Shown here piece by piece: positions 23,116-34,130 of a stretch of 64,000 bases of DNA. Position 1 is the first letter of the stretch; each line of letters starts with the position of its first letter. The position numbers and the translations under genes are program-made. Under the pieces are notes generated by a model. The model did no database searches and was not told the origin of the DNA. It saw only the letters and a list, made by a program, of their open reading frames with translations. The DNA comes from Cyanophora paradoxa. Its lineage: Eukaryota; Glaucocystophyceae; Cyanophorales; Cyanophoraceae. The stretch covers positions 186,001 through 250,000 of the forward strand of contig QPMI01000434.1 in NCBI GenBank assembly GCA_004431415.1. Direction: 5' to 3'.

Positions 23116-23495
23116 GCTGCAGCGCCCGCGGCCGCGGAGGAGCCTTTCCCAGCTGACCCCTACCCCCCTTCTGTGCAGTGATGGTGACCGGCAGGTGACC
23201 TCGAGCTCGAGCTCCCGACGCCAGCACTGGCGCCGGCGCCGGGCCCGGTCCGCGGCCTGCCCCAGTGGCCTGTTAACATTCCGGTCCCTGTCGCAGCCTA
23301 GCTGTTAACGTTCACGACCCGACAGCGCCCTCCCTTGAGGTCTTGCTAGCGCTAGCGCTCCGTAGTGCTGCAATGTGCACGTGCCGCAGAGTACACCGCC
23401 CAGGCACCGCGCGGCGGGCTGCGGTCGTGAGTCTGGTTAATGGTACTTGATAAATAGAGAGGGGTAGTCCTGGCCGCAGCCGGGGTCGCGGCGCG
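23116..23495. other. Intergenic between two minus-strand genes
   Basis: No gene is supported. It contains the 12-mer gctagcgctagc at 23345-23356, which recurs elsewhere in the window, and the 3' flank of the reductase. The helicase promoter should lie at its left side, next to 23116. Confidence 0.4.
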
Positions 23496-25590
23496 CTACT
23501 CCTTCGGGAGCTTGTACTGCTCGATGATCTTCTTAGCGTACGGCGGCACGTGCTGCTCCGCCTGCGGAAGGGATTGGATGATCATGAGGCGGCGCGCGCA
23601 GGAGAGGGGGGAGCGGGGGCGGACCTTGGCCTCGCCGTAGTTGCGGCGGGTGTAGAGGTAGTTGCGGGTGAAGTGCGAGTCAATGGAGAAGCGGGCGTAC
23701 TCGAGGCCCTTGGGCCCCACGCGCTCGATCACGATGCCCATCAGCTGCGCCGCCCACATCGGCAGCGTCACCCCCGCGTCGTACGCCGGTATGCTCTGCT
23801 GCACCGCCTCCTTCCGGTCCCCCGAGCTCGAGACGGGCATCGTCTCGATCTGCTCCTTGACGAGGTCCATCATCTCCTGGCCCGTCTCGTTGCGGACCAC
23901 CATCCACTGCCAGCCGAAGGGTGCCCCCATGTACCCCACGACGAGGTCCGCGAGCGAGTTGACGTAGTCGAAGCAGGTCATGCAGGAGGGCGCGAACACG
24001 TCCTTCAGCTCCTTGGTGTTCAGCCCGAAGAACGGCACCTGCTCGCACGCGACAGCAACGGGAAATCACACTGCTGCCTTGGCGCAGCTGAGCTCGCGTC
24101 GATTCGCACCTTCTCGATGCGGCCGTCCTCGTGGCGGAAGTGGATGCGGAAGTCCTGCATGAACTCGTAGTGCACGACCTGCGATCGAGGCCCCGGATCA
24201 ACCAGAGGGAACAGGTGCCGCCAGCGGCGTCCAAGCCCCGCACCGTGTCTGGGCTGTCGGACGTCTCCTTCAGAAACTTGTCAAGGCCCGCCCGCGGCAC
24301 GTTGTCCGTGCACGGCGTCCCTGCCCCCGCACAAGTTTAGCGGAGGAGGCAAAAATTCCAGGGCGGGGCGGGGCGGGGCAGGGCGCGCCGAGGACGTAGA
24401 GCTTCTCCAGGCCCATCTCGTGCTGCACCGCCCGCAGCGCCTGAATCTGGCACCCGACGCCTGCGCCGACATGCCTCGGAGGGGCGGGGGAGGAGCGAGG
24501 GAGGGGGGTACGCCTTGACGCACCGATGGCGAGGACACGCTTCATTCCGCTCTTCTCGATCTCGTCGAGCACGTTCAGGTTCGGGCTCAGCGTCGGCTTG
24601 TTCACGCGCGCAGCGAGGATGTCCTCCTTCGTCCGCGCCACCACGACCTGAGGCGCTCTCAGCTGCGCGCCGGGCGGCGGCGGCGGCGGCGAAAGCGCGG
24701 CGGGCCTTCGGAGTCCAGCGGTCGGTGGGCTCGTTCTGCACGCAGACGACGCCGTCGACCATGCCGCGCTCGAGCATCTCGCACGCAATCGTCGACACGA
24801 TGCCCGTCCACTGCGCCCCCTCGATCGGCTGGATCTGCGCGCCGCGCTGAGCTGGCGGCGGGGGAGGAGGCGGGTGGATGCGCGGGCAAGTGCGGGCGGG
24901 CGGGCCTTCCGGGCGGCAACCATGCTGTTGTGCACGCCGAAGTACAGATCGTCCTCGCTCTGCAGGTTCCGCGAGCGCCCGTGCGCCATCTCCTGCTCGC
25001 GCGGCGCGTCGGCCTCCGCGCCGGGCACGCTGCCGGAGAGGCCCCGCGCGGACCTCGAGGTCCGCAACCTGTTGGTTGATGAAGGCGCACGCATCCTTGA
25101 CGTACGCGATGTACGACGTGTCGCACAGCCCGCACTCGCTGCACAGCTCCTTCGCTGGCCGCGCGCTCCCGGGCGCCAGTGCCTTCGTCTTCAGGTGCGC
25201 ACCCGTGCGCGGCTGCGAGGGAAATCTCGTTTAGCGGCGATAGCGATTCCCCAAGCGCGGGATCCCGCGTGCCTTAGACGAGACGGCGCCCGCATCCCCG
25301 GCGGCTTGCGCTGCACGAAACGTCACATGGGCATTAGGAAACCCCTGCAGGTGCCATAGCTAAGGTAAGGAGGGCAGGAGCGCACCGTGCACGCGAACGC
25401 CGCTCGAATGCTCCCACGTCCGGGTCGGGCGGGCGGTGTGCGCCGCGACCCGGCCACCGAGGAACTCCGAGCTGTGCACGCGAACCTGCCGCCTCGACGG
25501 GGACTGCAGGCAGGCCGGGGCAGCCGCGGCCCGCACGCCGAGGTGAGAGCCGGCCGGCGTCGGGGGGACACAGACGTAGGCGCTGTGGAG
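23496..25590 (-). CDS. F420H2-dehydrogenase-beta family chlorophyll reductase (8-vinyl reductase or HCAR)
   Basis: A ferredoxin-dependent flavo/Fe-S reductase of the family containing cyanobacterial-type divinyl chlorophyllide 8-vinyl reductase (F-DVR) and plant 7-hydroxymethyl-chlorophyll a reductase (HCAR). Visible in order: LKTKALAPGSARPAKELC, SECGLCDTSYIAYVKDAC (cluster cysteines, about 25.1 kb), an exon with DDLYFGVHNSM, GAQWTGIVSTIACEMLE, VVVARTKEDILAARVNKP, VGCQIQALRAVQHEMGLEKLYVLG, VPFFGLNTKELKDVFAPSC with MTCFDYVNSLADL, and a C-terminus YAKKIIEQYKLPKE. Stop TAG is at 23498-23496. The enzyme should act in the plastid. The N-terminus is unresolved: no ATG leads in frame into the first clear exon, and an upstream frame from about 25590 has AYVCVPPTPAGS, loosely like a transit-peptide cleavage region. 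F-DVR is my preferred function for a non-green alga; HCAR cannot be excluded. Confidence 0.82.
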
Positions 25591-25706
25591 GGTGTGATTC
25601 AGACGAGATCTGCGAAGAGCATCGTATAGCTCGTGCTGGCGGGCCCACGCACTTCATTTCGGCCCCGAAGATTGGATCTGGCGGGGTACCGATATACTCG
25701 GCGACG
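25591..25706. promoter_or_regulatory. Divergent promoter between reductase and BCAT
   Basis: Only about 115-135 bp separate the unresolved start of the minus-strand reductase from the plus-strand BCAT ATG at 25707. Both promoters must share this space or overlap the genes. No TATA-like box is obvious. Confidence 0.4.
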
Positions 25707-27522
25707 ATGGCGGCCTTCGCTTGTGGCGTTCCTGTTGCGCCGGCAACGGCGGCGCGCTTCGTGGCGCAGCCGGAGTCGCTGTGCTCGAAGCGCACGCAGC
25801 TCGCCGGCCGGCGGTCGCGGTTCGTCCAGGGTGACGCAAGCTTCTTCGCTGCGACTCGTTCGTTCGCCGTCGATGCGGCGGAGCAGAATGCCAGCTCTCC
25901 GGCCATTGTCGAGGCCAGCGCTGACAGCGGCTCGCTCCTGGTGCGGCGAGATTATTGTAGATCGCGGCCACGTGGGCCGGCTTCGGGAGTTCAGTGCGGA
26001 TCTGATAGCTCTTGCGCAGGATAACATTCCTTTCAGGGCGCTGAAGCCCCACGATGCTCCTCCGGCGCCCGCTCCGGACTTCGATAAGATCACTTTCTCG
26101 CTCAGCGAGACCGACTACATGTACACCGCCCGCGGCGAGTGGCTCGTGACGGGCTCTTCCAACGATGCCGACGTTCGTTGGGAGGCGGGCCAGTACGACC
26201 GCTTCGGCGATATCCAGGTCCGGAGATCGCGCGCGCGGCGTCGCTTGAGTCGTCGGCTCAGCCTCCGCTAGATCTCCCCGGCTGCCGCCTTCATGTCGTA
26301 CGGCCTCGGCATCTTCGAGGGCCTCAAGGCTCAGCGGAGCGAGGACGGCCGCGTGCTTCTCTTCCGCCCGGAGATGAACGCCCGCCGCTTCCGCCGCTCG
26401 GCGGAGCGCCTGCTCATGGCCCAGTTCCCCGAGCAGCAGTTCGTCGATGCTGTGCGTCCTTCTTTCCTTCCGGCTTCCCGCTGCGTCGCTGAGCCCGGCG
26501 CTGACCTGGGGCCCGGCGCCGGCAGTGCCACGAGCTGGTGCGGAAGAACATCCGCTTCGTGCCGCCCGCAGACAAGGGCTCCTTCTACATCCGCCCGACC
26601 CAGCACGCGATCGAGCCGATCCTCGGCCTCTCCGCGAACAACCTCTTCCTCGTCCTTATGTACGGCGCCCCGGTCGGCTCGTACTTCTCCGGCAAGCGCG
26701 CCAGGTAACTGGCACTGAGCTTCGCAGCCCTCGCTTTCTCTGAGGCCCCTCGCGCAGCGCGAACGTCGACAAGGGCCTGCGGTTGCGGTGCCTGAAGCAG
26801 GGCCGCGTTCCGGCCGGCGGCACCGGCTCCGCCAAGTGCATGGGCAACTACGCCGGCGGCATCTATATCGCCACCAAGTGGAAGAAGGAAGGGTACGACG
26901 ACGTTCTGTACCTCGAGTCCTCCCACCAGAAGTACTGCACCGAGACCAGCGGCTCCAACTTCTTCTGGTACCCCACCTCCCCCTCCCTCCTTCGTTTTCC
27001 TCCTCGGCCCGCTCTTCTGACCCCGCGTCGCTTGTAGCCTGCTGAAGAACGGAACGCTCGTGACCCCGACCCCCGACGACCAGGTCCTCCCTGGCGTCAC
27101 CCGCGACTCGGTCATCCGCGTGCGTGCCCCTGCCTCTTCTTCCCCTTCTTCCTCTTTGCACCCGTGCCGAACGCGGCCGGGGGCGGGCAGGTGGCGCGGG
27201 ACATCCTGGGCCTGAAGGTGGAGGAGCGGGCGCTCTCGATTGACGAGGTGGTGGCGGACGGCGTGGAGGTCTTCTGCACGGGCACCGCCTGGACTGTCCG
27301 CCAGGTCGGCGAGATCGACTACGAGGACGCCGCCGGCAACCTCAAGACCGCCACGTCCGCCCCCTTTCTTTCCTTTCCTCACAGAATTGAAGTTTACTTT
27401 GCTTTGTGCGCAGCTTCTACCCGAAGGAGTCGGTGACGGCCCAGATCCTGGCCCGCCTGCGCGGCATCCAGACCGGCGCTGAGGAGGACCGCTTCGGCTG
27501 GATCCAGGAGGTCAAGCTGTGA
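25707..27522 (+). CDS. Branched-chain amino acid aminotransferase (PLP fold type IV)
   Basis: Transfers the amino group between Leu/Ile/Val and 2-oxoglutarate. An N-terminal extension of roughly 75 residues (MAAFACGVPVAPATAARF..., Arg/Ser/Ala-rich) suggests organelle targeting. After an intron with donor gtgcgg comes DNIPFRALKPHDAP, then DFDKITFSLSETDYMY, MSYGLGIFEGLKA, RVLLFRPEMNARRF, FYIRPTQHAIEP, the PLP-lysine region GGTGSAKCMGNYAGG (Lys of AKCMGNY), GYDDVLYLESSHQKYC, TSGSNFFW, GTLVTPTPDD and GVEVFCTGTAWTV. It ends WIQEVKL with TGA at 27520-27522. Length and motif order fit eukaryotic BCATs. Plastid or mitochondrial location is not decidable. It is head to head with the chlorophyll reductase. 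Confidence 0.93.
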
Positions 27523-28220
27523 GCTCGAGCTCGAGCCCCGACCCCCCATTTCCACTTTCGGCGGCTCTCCGGGACTAGCCCGTTGCTAGCGCTTGCCGCC
27601 ACCCGCAGTACAGTACAGTTTTGAAACAACAGAGCGCTCGCTTTCTCTCGGCACTCCGCCCTTCTTGCAGTTGACGCACGCGTGCGGGCTTAAGCTTTGG
27701 TCGCCGCAGCGCGCGCGCCCGGCTAGCGCTAGCCTTCAGTACTGGTTCAGCTGTGGCGAAAAACAGTAGACAGCTGTGGTGTAGCTGTATAGAGTACTCG
27801 CGTGCGGCCGGGCGCCGCGGCGCGCGCGCGCGGGAAATTCAAGGCTTGAATTTCCCGCGCGCGGCAATTTCAAGCCACTGGAGGGGTACACAAACGTGCA
27901 GTCGAACTTAGCCACCCGCACCAGCAGCGCGGCTCTATATGTGCAAGAAAAGGAAGCTGCTAGTACGCTGAGTCGAACGGCGTGGGGCTCAACGATAACG
28001 CACATCGCAGCACGCGATTCCGCTGGCGAGAGGCTGCAGCTATCCGGCTAGCTCACACGTGCTTACTTAGGCCAGAACGTTTCTTGTCGAACCCCTGGGA
28101 TTCAGCTCAGCTCCGAACTCTAGCCACTTCGAAACTGGCACCAGCGATAGCTAGTGCGCGGGTTGCGTAGGGCGGCGCCTGCGCGAGATCAGAGCATTTG
28201 GAGCCTTTGGAGATCGTGAG
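27523..28220. other. Intergenic with E2F-like perfect palindrome
   Basis: No gene is supported over about 700 bp. It contains ggctagcgctagcc (27721-27734), and at 27825-27863 a perfect 19-bp inverted repeat with a 1-nt centre whose arms read cgcgcgcgggaaattcaag. Each arm carries the E2F/DP-type core TTTCCCGC/GCGGGAAA. It sits about 360 bp upstream of the IQ-repeat gene. Confidence 0.6.
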
Positions 28221-31200
28221 ATGGAAGAGGCGCACGACCGGGCCTCGGAAGTGTCGGGCCCGGTGACGGAAATGATGCCCGAGCCCGGACACGAGGCGGA
28301 CCAGCGCGAGACGTCGGCCCTGTTCCGCCTGGAGCACGCCTCGGAAGGCGGCGGCAGGCTCGATGCGGCTTGGGAGGCGCACGAGGAGGAGGAGGGCAAC
28401 CAGAGCGGCGGGGACGTCGCCGCGTGGGCTGAGCGGAGCGTCGATCTCTCGGAGGCTCTGACGCGGACTGCGAAGGCGGCTCCGGCGCCCTCCCCGCCGC
28501 CAGCCGCGGCAGCGCCTCCCGAGCCGCCCCCCGAAGCGCCCAAGAGGGTCCCCCACAAGCCTCCCGTGCGCCCCCAGCCCTCTAGGGCCCCCGCCCCTCG
28601 GCCCTAACCTGCGGCGAGCAGGGCGGAGGGGCGGCGCCCGGAGCGGGGGAGGAGAGCCCGAAGCGCGGGCGGAGCAGGAAGCCGGGCAAGCCCTCGGAGC
28701 ACGGCAAACCGAGATCCAAGAGGGTGCGCGCCGCGCCCTGCCTGTCCAGTGCGGCGAGGCCTCACTCGCGCCCCCGCAGCCGTCAGCGGACCACTCGGAG
28801 GATCCCAAGGACGGAGCGGGACCCTCGGAGGCGGCCGGCGGGGCGGGGCCCTCCGGTGCGGGGCCCGCTGCGGGGGGCCCGGCGGAAGCGGGGCGGGGCG
28901 CCGGCGCGGAGAGCCCCGAGAGGAGGCGGCACCGGCGGAAGAAGTCCACAGGCCGCACCTCGCGCGCCCGCTCCGAGCGCGAGGTGCGCTTGGTCTGGCG
29001 CCCGGGGGGTGCGTGCCGGCCTGGCCTGACGGGGGCGGGCGGGCCCGGGCGCAGCGGGAGGCGCCGGACCTCGGGTACCTGAAGAACCAGCGGGCGGACG
29101 AGCGGCTGCGGGACTGGCTGGAGGCGCGGAAGCACCTTATAGCGAACAGCCAGGCCCGGCAGCGGCAGCGGGTCGTCAAGGCCAACATCAAGATCAACAT
29201 CTTCAAGCTGCCGACGCCCCCCGACGGCCAGGCCGCGTGCGCGCCCACCCTCCCCCGCCCGCGCGTTCCCCTCCGCCGAATGTCCGGCTCACGCAGCGGC
29301 AGGCTGCTCTCGCCGCACCACTCGATGGCGGAGATCGCGCACCCGCACCTGCCGCCGCTGGCGACGGGCCTGGACGGGCACGGCACGCGCCTGCCGCCCA
29401 TCCACGGGCACCCGCGGCCCTCGCCGGCGCCGCCGCCGCTGCCGCCGGCGGGCCCCGGGCGCAAGCGGCCGGTGCGGGGGGCGAGGCGAGGCGTCGCGGA
29501 GTCGCAGAACTCGCTGGAGGGGCCCGAGCGGCCCGAGGACGAGCGCGGCGAGCGCCTCCTCCGCCACGGGCCCGGCGGGCGGCCGGGGCCGGGCGCGGCG
29601 GCGTCGCGCTGCAGCCGGTGCCGCGGGCGCCGGCGGCGTCGACGGCGGCGCTCGAGGCTGAGCTGCAGGTCCTCAAGTACATCAAGATCCGCGAGGGTGC
29701 CCCCCTTCGAGAGGGCGGGGGCTCGCCCCGCGGGGGCTCACGCGCCGGCGCAGACGAGGTGGAGCAGTGCCGGCGGATGGCGCGGGCGGTGGGGGAGCTG
29801 GTGCGCAAGGGCCACGAGCCGGCGCGCCTCAAGGGCCAGCTCGCCGTCCTCCTCGACGCCCTGCGCCTCCACACGGTCCAGTGCGCGGAGGCCGTCGCCG
29901 CCTGGCGCGCCGCCTCCGCCAAGGCACCCTACCCGGCCGCCCTCACCCCGCCCGAGCCGGGCGCGCCCCGCCCCTTCTTCTGGAACGGCTCCGACTACCT
30001 CTCCAAGGCGAGCGAGCGAGCCTGAGGGGGCCGGCCCGGCCGCCCGCTGAGTCCCTCCGCAGGTGCTTGTCGACCTTGAGTTCCTCGACGAGAGCCCCTC
30101 GATGCACGGTCCGCAAGCCCCGCCCGCCCGCGGGCCCCCTGCGCGATTCGAGGCGTTCCTGTATCTCCGACCTCACGCGGCCCCCTCAGAGTTCCTGGGC
30201 TTCCGGGTGGCGGGGAACCCCTTCCTGGTACCCCCCCTGGAGGCGCCCTCCCGCTCGGGGGACCTGGAGGACCCGCCCTCGCCGGCCGCTGCCCGGCCCC
30301 CGCGCGGCCCCGCCCCGCGCGGCTCCGGTGCGCGTCCGACTCCGCCAGAGGCGCCCCCCGACGCTTACACGGCGCAGAGCCGGCGCAGTACCGGGCGCGG
30401 CTGGGACCGCTCTCGGACCTGGTCCGCATCCGCGCGGCCGAGGCGATGCTCGGGACGAGCGCGGCGCCGGCGGCGCCGACGGCGGCGGGGCGGCAGATCC
30501 TGCCCCCGCTGGGGGCGCACCGGGGCCAGCAGCACCACGCGCTGGCCGCGAAGCTCCCGCAGCCGCGGCGCTCCCTCGAGGAGCTCCGCGCCTTCGCCGG
30601 CGCCGACGACGAGGACGAGGAGGAGGACCCGGGCGCCGGGCGGCGGGGGGCAGGACCGGCGCGGGCGCCCGGGCGGCACCCCCGCCCGTGGACGACGAGC
30701 CCGAGGACGACCCGGACAGGGCCGAGCCGCTCAGCAGCGAGCCCCTCCCCCGCGAGTCCTTCGGCGGCGACGTGCGCCGCCCCCCTCGCCTCGCAGCGCC
30801 CCGCGCCGCCGCTCACCGGCCGCCGCAGCTCGCGTCGCTCTCGTCGCCCCTCTCGGGGCGCATCCGCCCGCGCTCGCGGCAGCACTCGCCGGGGCGCGTG
30901 TCCGGCGGCGTCGTCGGCCCCAGCGCGGAGCAGGCGAGGCGCGCCGCGGAGCCTGTGGCGGGGTCCTCCCGGCCCGGCACGCCGGTGCCGGTCGACAACA
31001 AGGAGGAGGTGGTGCCCGATGGCGAGATCGCGCCCCTCGTGGACCCGGACGCCCTGCCCGTCATCGGGGAGGAGGGGGCGGACGGGTCGCGGCCCCGCAT
31101 GGCGCGCCGCAGCAGCAGCCTGGTGAAGAAGAGCGGCAGCTTCGTCCGCCAGCGCAGCTTCAAGGGCGCCGGCGGGGCCGGCGCGCGGAGCTCTCTGGAG

Positions 31201-33819
31201 AGCGCCGTCTCCACGTTCGCGGGGGAGATCCTGGCGGACGCGCAGCGGGACGCTGGCGCCGGCGGGCCCGGCGACGGCGTCTTCTCCCCGCCCGCCTCCC
31301 GTCCCGGCAGCGCCACACGGCCTCAGGCACCAGCCGATGAGGCGGCGGGCGACCTGCCGGCGCCGGGCGACGCGGATGCAGAGGCGGCGGCCGTCAAGAT
31401 CCAGGCCCACTACCGCGGGTTCAAGACGCGCAAGGAGATGACGGGCGGCGCGGAGGGCGGCGCTGCGGCCGAAGGCGAGCCAGACGCGCCGGCTGAAGCA
31501 GCAGAGGCGCCGCCTGCGGAAGCAGCGGAGGCGCCGCCTGCGGAAGCGCCGCCTGCGGAGGCGGCACCGGCCGATGCGGCGGCGGGCGATCTGCCGGCGC
31601 CGGGCGACGCAGATGCAGAGGCAGCGGCCGTCAAGATCCAAGCCCACTACCGCGGGTTCAAGACGCGCAAGGAGATGACGGGCGGCGCGGAGGGCGGCGC
31701 TGCGGCCGATGGCGAGCCAGACGCGCCGGCTGAAGCAGCGGAGGCGCCGCCTGCGGAGGCGGCACCGGCCGATGCGGCACCGGCCGATGCGGCGGCGGGC
31801 GATCTGCCGGCGCCGGGCGACGCAGATGCAGAGGCAGCGGCCGTCAAGATCCAAGCCCACTACCGCGGGTTCAAGACGCGCAAGGAGATGACGGGCGGCA
31901 CGGAGGGCGGCGCTGCGGCCGACGGCGAGCCAGACGCGCCGGCTGAAGCAGCGGAGGCGCCGCCTGCGGAGGCGGAACCGGCCGATGCGGCGGCGGGCGA
32001 TCTGCCGGCGCCGGGCGACGCAGATGCAGAGGCGGCGGCCGTCAAGATCCAAGCCCACTACCGCGGGTTCAAGACGCGCAAGGAGATGACGGGCGGCACG
32101 GAGGGCGGCGCTGCGGCCGACGGCGAGCCAGACGCGCCGGCTGAAGCAGCGGAGGCGCCGCCTGCGGAGGCGCTGCCTGCGGAGGCGGCACCAGCCGATG
32201 CGGCGGCGGGCGATCAGCCAGCGCCGGGCGACGCAGATGCAGAGGCGGCGGCCGTCAAGATCCAAGCCCACTACCGCGGGTTCAAGACGCGCAAGGAGAT
32301 GACGGGCGGCGCGGAGGGCGGCGCTGCGGCCGACGGCGAGCCAGACGCGCCGGCTGAAGCAGCGGAGGCGGCACCGGCCGATGCGGCGGCGGGCAATCTG
32401 CCGGCGCCGGGCGACGCAGAGGCAGAGGCGGCGGCCGTCAAGATCCAGGCCCACTACCGCGGGTTCAAGACGCGCAAGGAGATGACGGGCGGTGCGGAGG
32501 GCGGCGCTGCGGCCGACGGCGAGCCAGATGCGCCGGCTGAAGCAGCGGAGGCGCCGCCTGCGGAGGCGCTGCCTGCGGAGGCGGCACCGGCCGATGCGGT
32601 GGCGGGCGATCTGCCGGCGCCGGGCGACGCAGATGCAGAGGCGGCGGCTGTCAAGATCCAGGCCCACTACCGCGGGTTCAAGACGCGCAAGGAGATGACG
32701 GGCGGCGCGGAGGGCGGCGCTGCGGCCGACGGCGAGCCAGACGCGCCGGCTGAAGCAGCGGAGGCGCCGCCTGCGGAGGCGGCACCGGCCGATGCGGCGG
32801 CGGGCGATCTGCCGGCGCCGGGCGACGCAGATGCAGAGGCGGCGGCCGTCAAGATCCAAGCCCACTACCGCGGGTTCAAGACGCGCAAGGAGATGACGGG
32901 CGGCGCGGAGGGCGGTGCTGCGGCCGACGGCGAGCCAGAGGCGCCGGCTGAAGCAGCGGAGGCGCCGCCTGTGGAGGCGGCACCGGCCGATGCGGCACCA
33001 GCCGATGCGGCGGCGGGCGATCAGCCAGCGCCGGGCGACGCAGATGCAGAGGCGGCGGCTGTCAAGATTCAAGCCCACTACCGCGGGTTCAAGACGCGCA
33101 AGGAGATGATGGGCGGCGCGGAGGGCGGCGCTGCGGCCGACGGCGAGCCAGACGCGCCGGCTGAAGCAGCGGAGGCGCCGCCTGCGGAGGCGGCACCGGC
33201 CGATGCGGCGGCGGGCGATCTGCCGGCGCCGGGCGACGCAGATGCAGAGGCGGCGGCCGTCAAGATCCAAGCCCACTACCGCGGGTTCAAGACGCGCAAG
33301 GAGATGACGGGCGGCGCGGAGGGCGGCGCTGCGGCCGACGGCGAGCCAGACGCGCCGGCTGAAGCAGCGGAGGCGCCGCCTGCGGAGGCGGCGGCTGTGG
33401 AGGCGGCACCGGTCGATGCGGCGGCGGGCGATCTGCCGGCGCCGGGCGACGCAGATGCAGAGGCAGCGGCCGTCAAGATCCAAGCCCACTACCGCGGGTT
33501 CAAGACGCGCAAGGAGATGACGGGCGGCGCGGAGGGCGGCGCTGCGGCCGACGGCGAGCCAGACGCGCCGGCTGAAGCAGCGGAGGCGCCGCCTGCGGAG
33601 GCGGCGGCTGCGGAGGCGGCACCGGCCGAGGCGACTGGGCCTGCGAAGGCGGCGGCGGACGAGGCCGAAGCAGCGGAGGCCTCTGCGACAGCAGCTGATC
33701 GTGAAGTGGTCCCCGAGGCGGCGGGGGCGCCCGAGGCGGAGGCTCCGGCGGATCCGGAGGGGCCTCCACAGGGGTCGTCGCCTGGTGAGGCGGTCGCGGA
33801 CGATACCGCCCCCGAGTGA
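28221..33819 (+). CDS. Multi-IQ repeat protein, probable calmodulin-binding scaffold
   Basis: Start ATG 28221 (MEEAHDRASEVSG). The N-terminal third is Pro/Ala/Glu-rich and low complexity, with a more conserved-looking block YLKNQRADERLRDWLEARK and IKINIFKLP (about 29070-29220). A helical domain follows, with LQVLKYIKIRE, VEQCRRMARAVGELVRKG and PRPFFWNGSDYLSKA (about 29650-30020). Then VLVDLEFLDESPSMHG and FLGFRVAGNPFLVPPLE (30060-30240). From about 31340 the protein is eleven near-identical modules, each with one IQ motif (VKIQAHYRGFKTRKEM), joined by Ala/Pro/Glu spacers. It ends VADDTAPE with TGA at 33817-33819. IQ motifs bind calmodulin, centrin or related EF-hand proteins, so this is probably a Ca-responsive scaffold. 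Location and partners are unknown. Several frame changes between 29.3 and 30.7 kb imply introns I did not place exactly. Confidence 0.8.
31341..33650 (+). repeat. Eleven tandem coding repeats with IQ motifs
   Basis: Period is about 182-237 nt and appears always to be a multiple of three. IQ cores start near 31393, 31630, 31843, 32040, 32256, 32438, 32648, 32849, 33060, 33259 and 33472. Each module has AAGDLPAPGDADAEAAA, then VKIQAHYRGFKTRKEM, GGAEGGAAADGEP and an Ala/Pro/Glu spacer. The spacer carries the length variation (PPAEA or PADA units gained or lost). Copies differ by only a few substitutions. Confidence 0.92.
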
Positions 33820-33893
33820 CTGTAGATTATTTATTCGTCACTTAGCGATGTGCGCTCAGTGGCTAGGTTTCAAGGTAGAGGCAACAGAACGCG

Positions 33894-34022
33894 TCATCTT
33901 TTTCCTTCGAATTTCTTGCGCATGCTGGCCAGGGCCGGGAAATCGAACTGGGTGAAGGCCAAGCCACCGAGAAACATCGGAAGGCAGTCCAGAAGCGCTC
34001 GCAATTGCAATGCCAGAGAGCT
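33894..34022 (-). CDS. Possible short hydrophobic minus-strand ORF or exon
   Basis: Reading minus from about 34022 to a TGA at 33896-33894 gives LALQLRALLDCLPMFLGG, then LAFTQFDFPALASM and RKKFEGKR. This is a plausible small membrane protein end: a hydrophobic helix followed by a basic tail. No in-frame start lies immediately upstream. A TAA precedes the frame at about 34049, so an intron or other exon would be needed. It lies in the short gap before the ALDH gene. Nothing beyond composition supports it. Confidence 0.25.
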   Translation of the reverse strand, partial: SSLALQLRALLDCLPMFLGGLAFTQFDFPALASMRKKFEGKR

Positions 34023-34130
34023 CGGCCGCGGACGCGAGGAACCCGGTGGTTAGTTGATTGCCTGTGCAGGGGTACAACAGATCGGCGCGGCGCAGACAGC
34101 CGGCGCCGTCCACGTGCACCGCAGGGCCGC

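Noticed and set aside
25323-25571. Frame beginning SPRRRPALTSACG as the N-terminus of the chlorophyll reductase
   Set aside because: Its first codon is GTG, not ATG, and an upstream stop closes the frame. An alternative frame joins the next exon equally well, so the start was left unresolved.
29995-33489. 1,164-codon open frame on the minus strand opposite the IQ repeats
   Set aside because: It is the mirror of the in-frame tandem repeat; a stop-free unit on one strand is copied eleven times. The plus strand carries the IQ consensus and a sensible start and stop.
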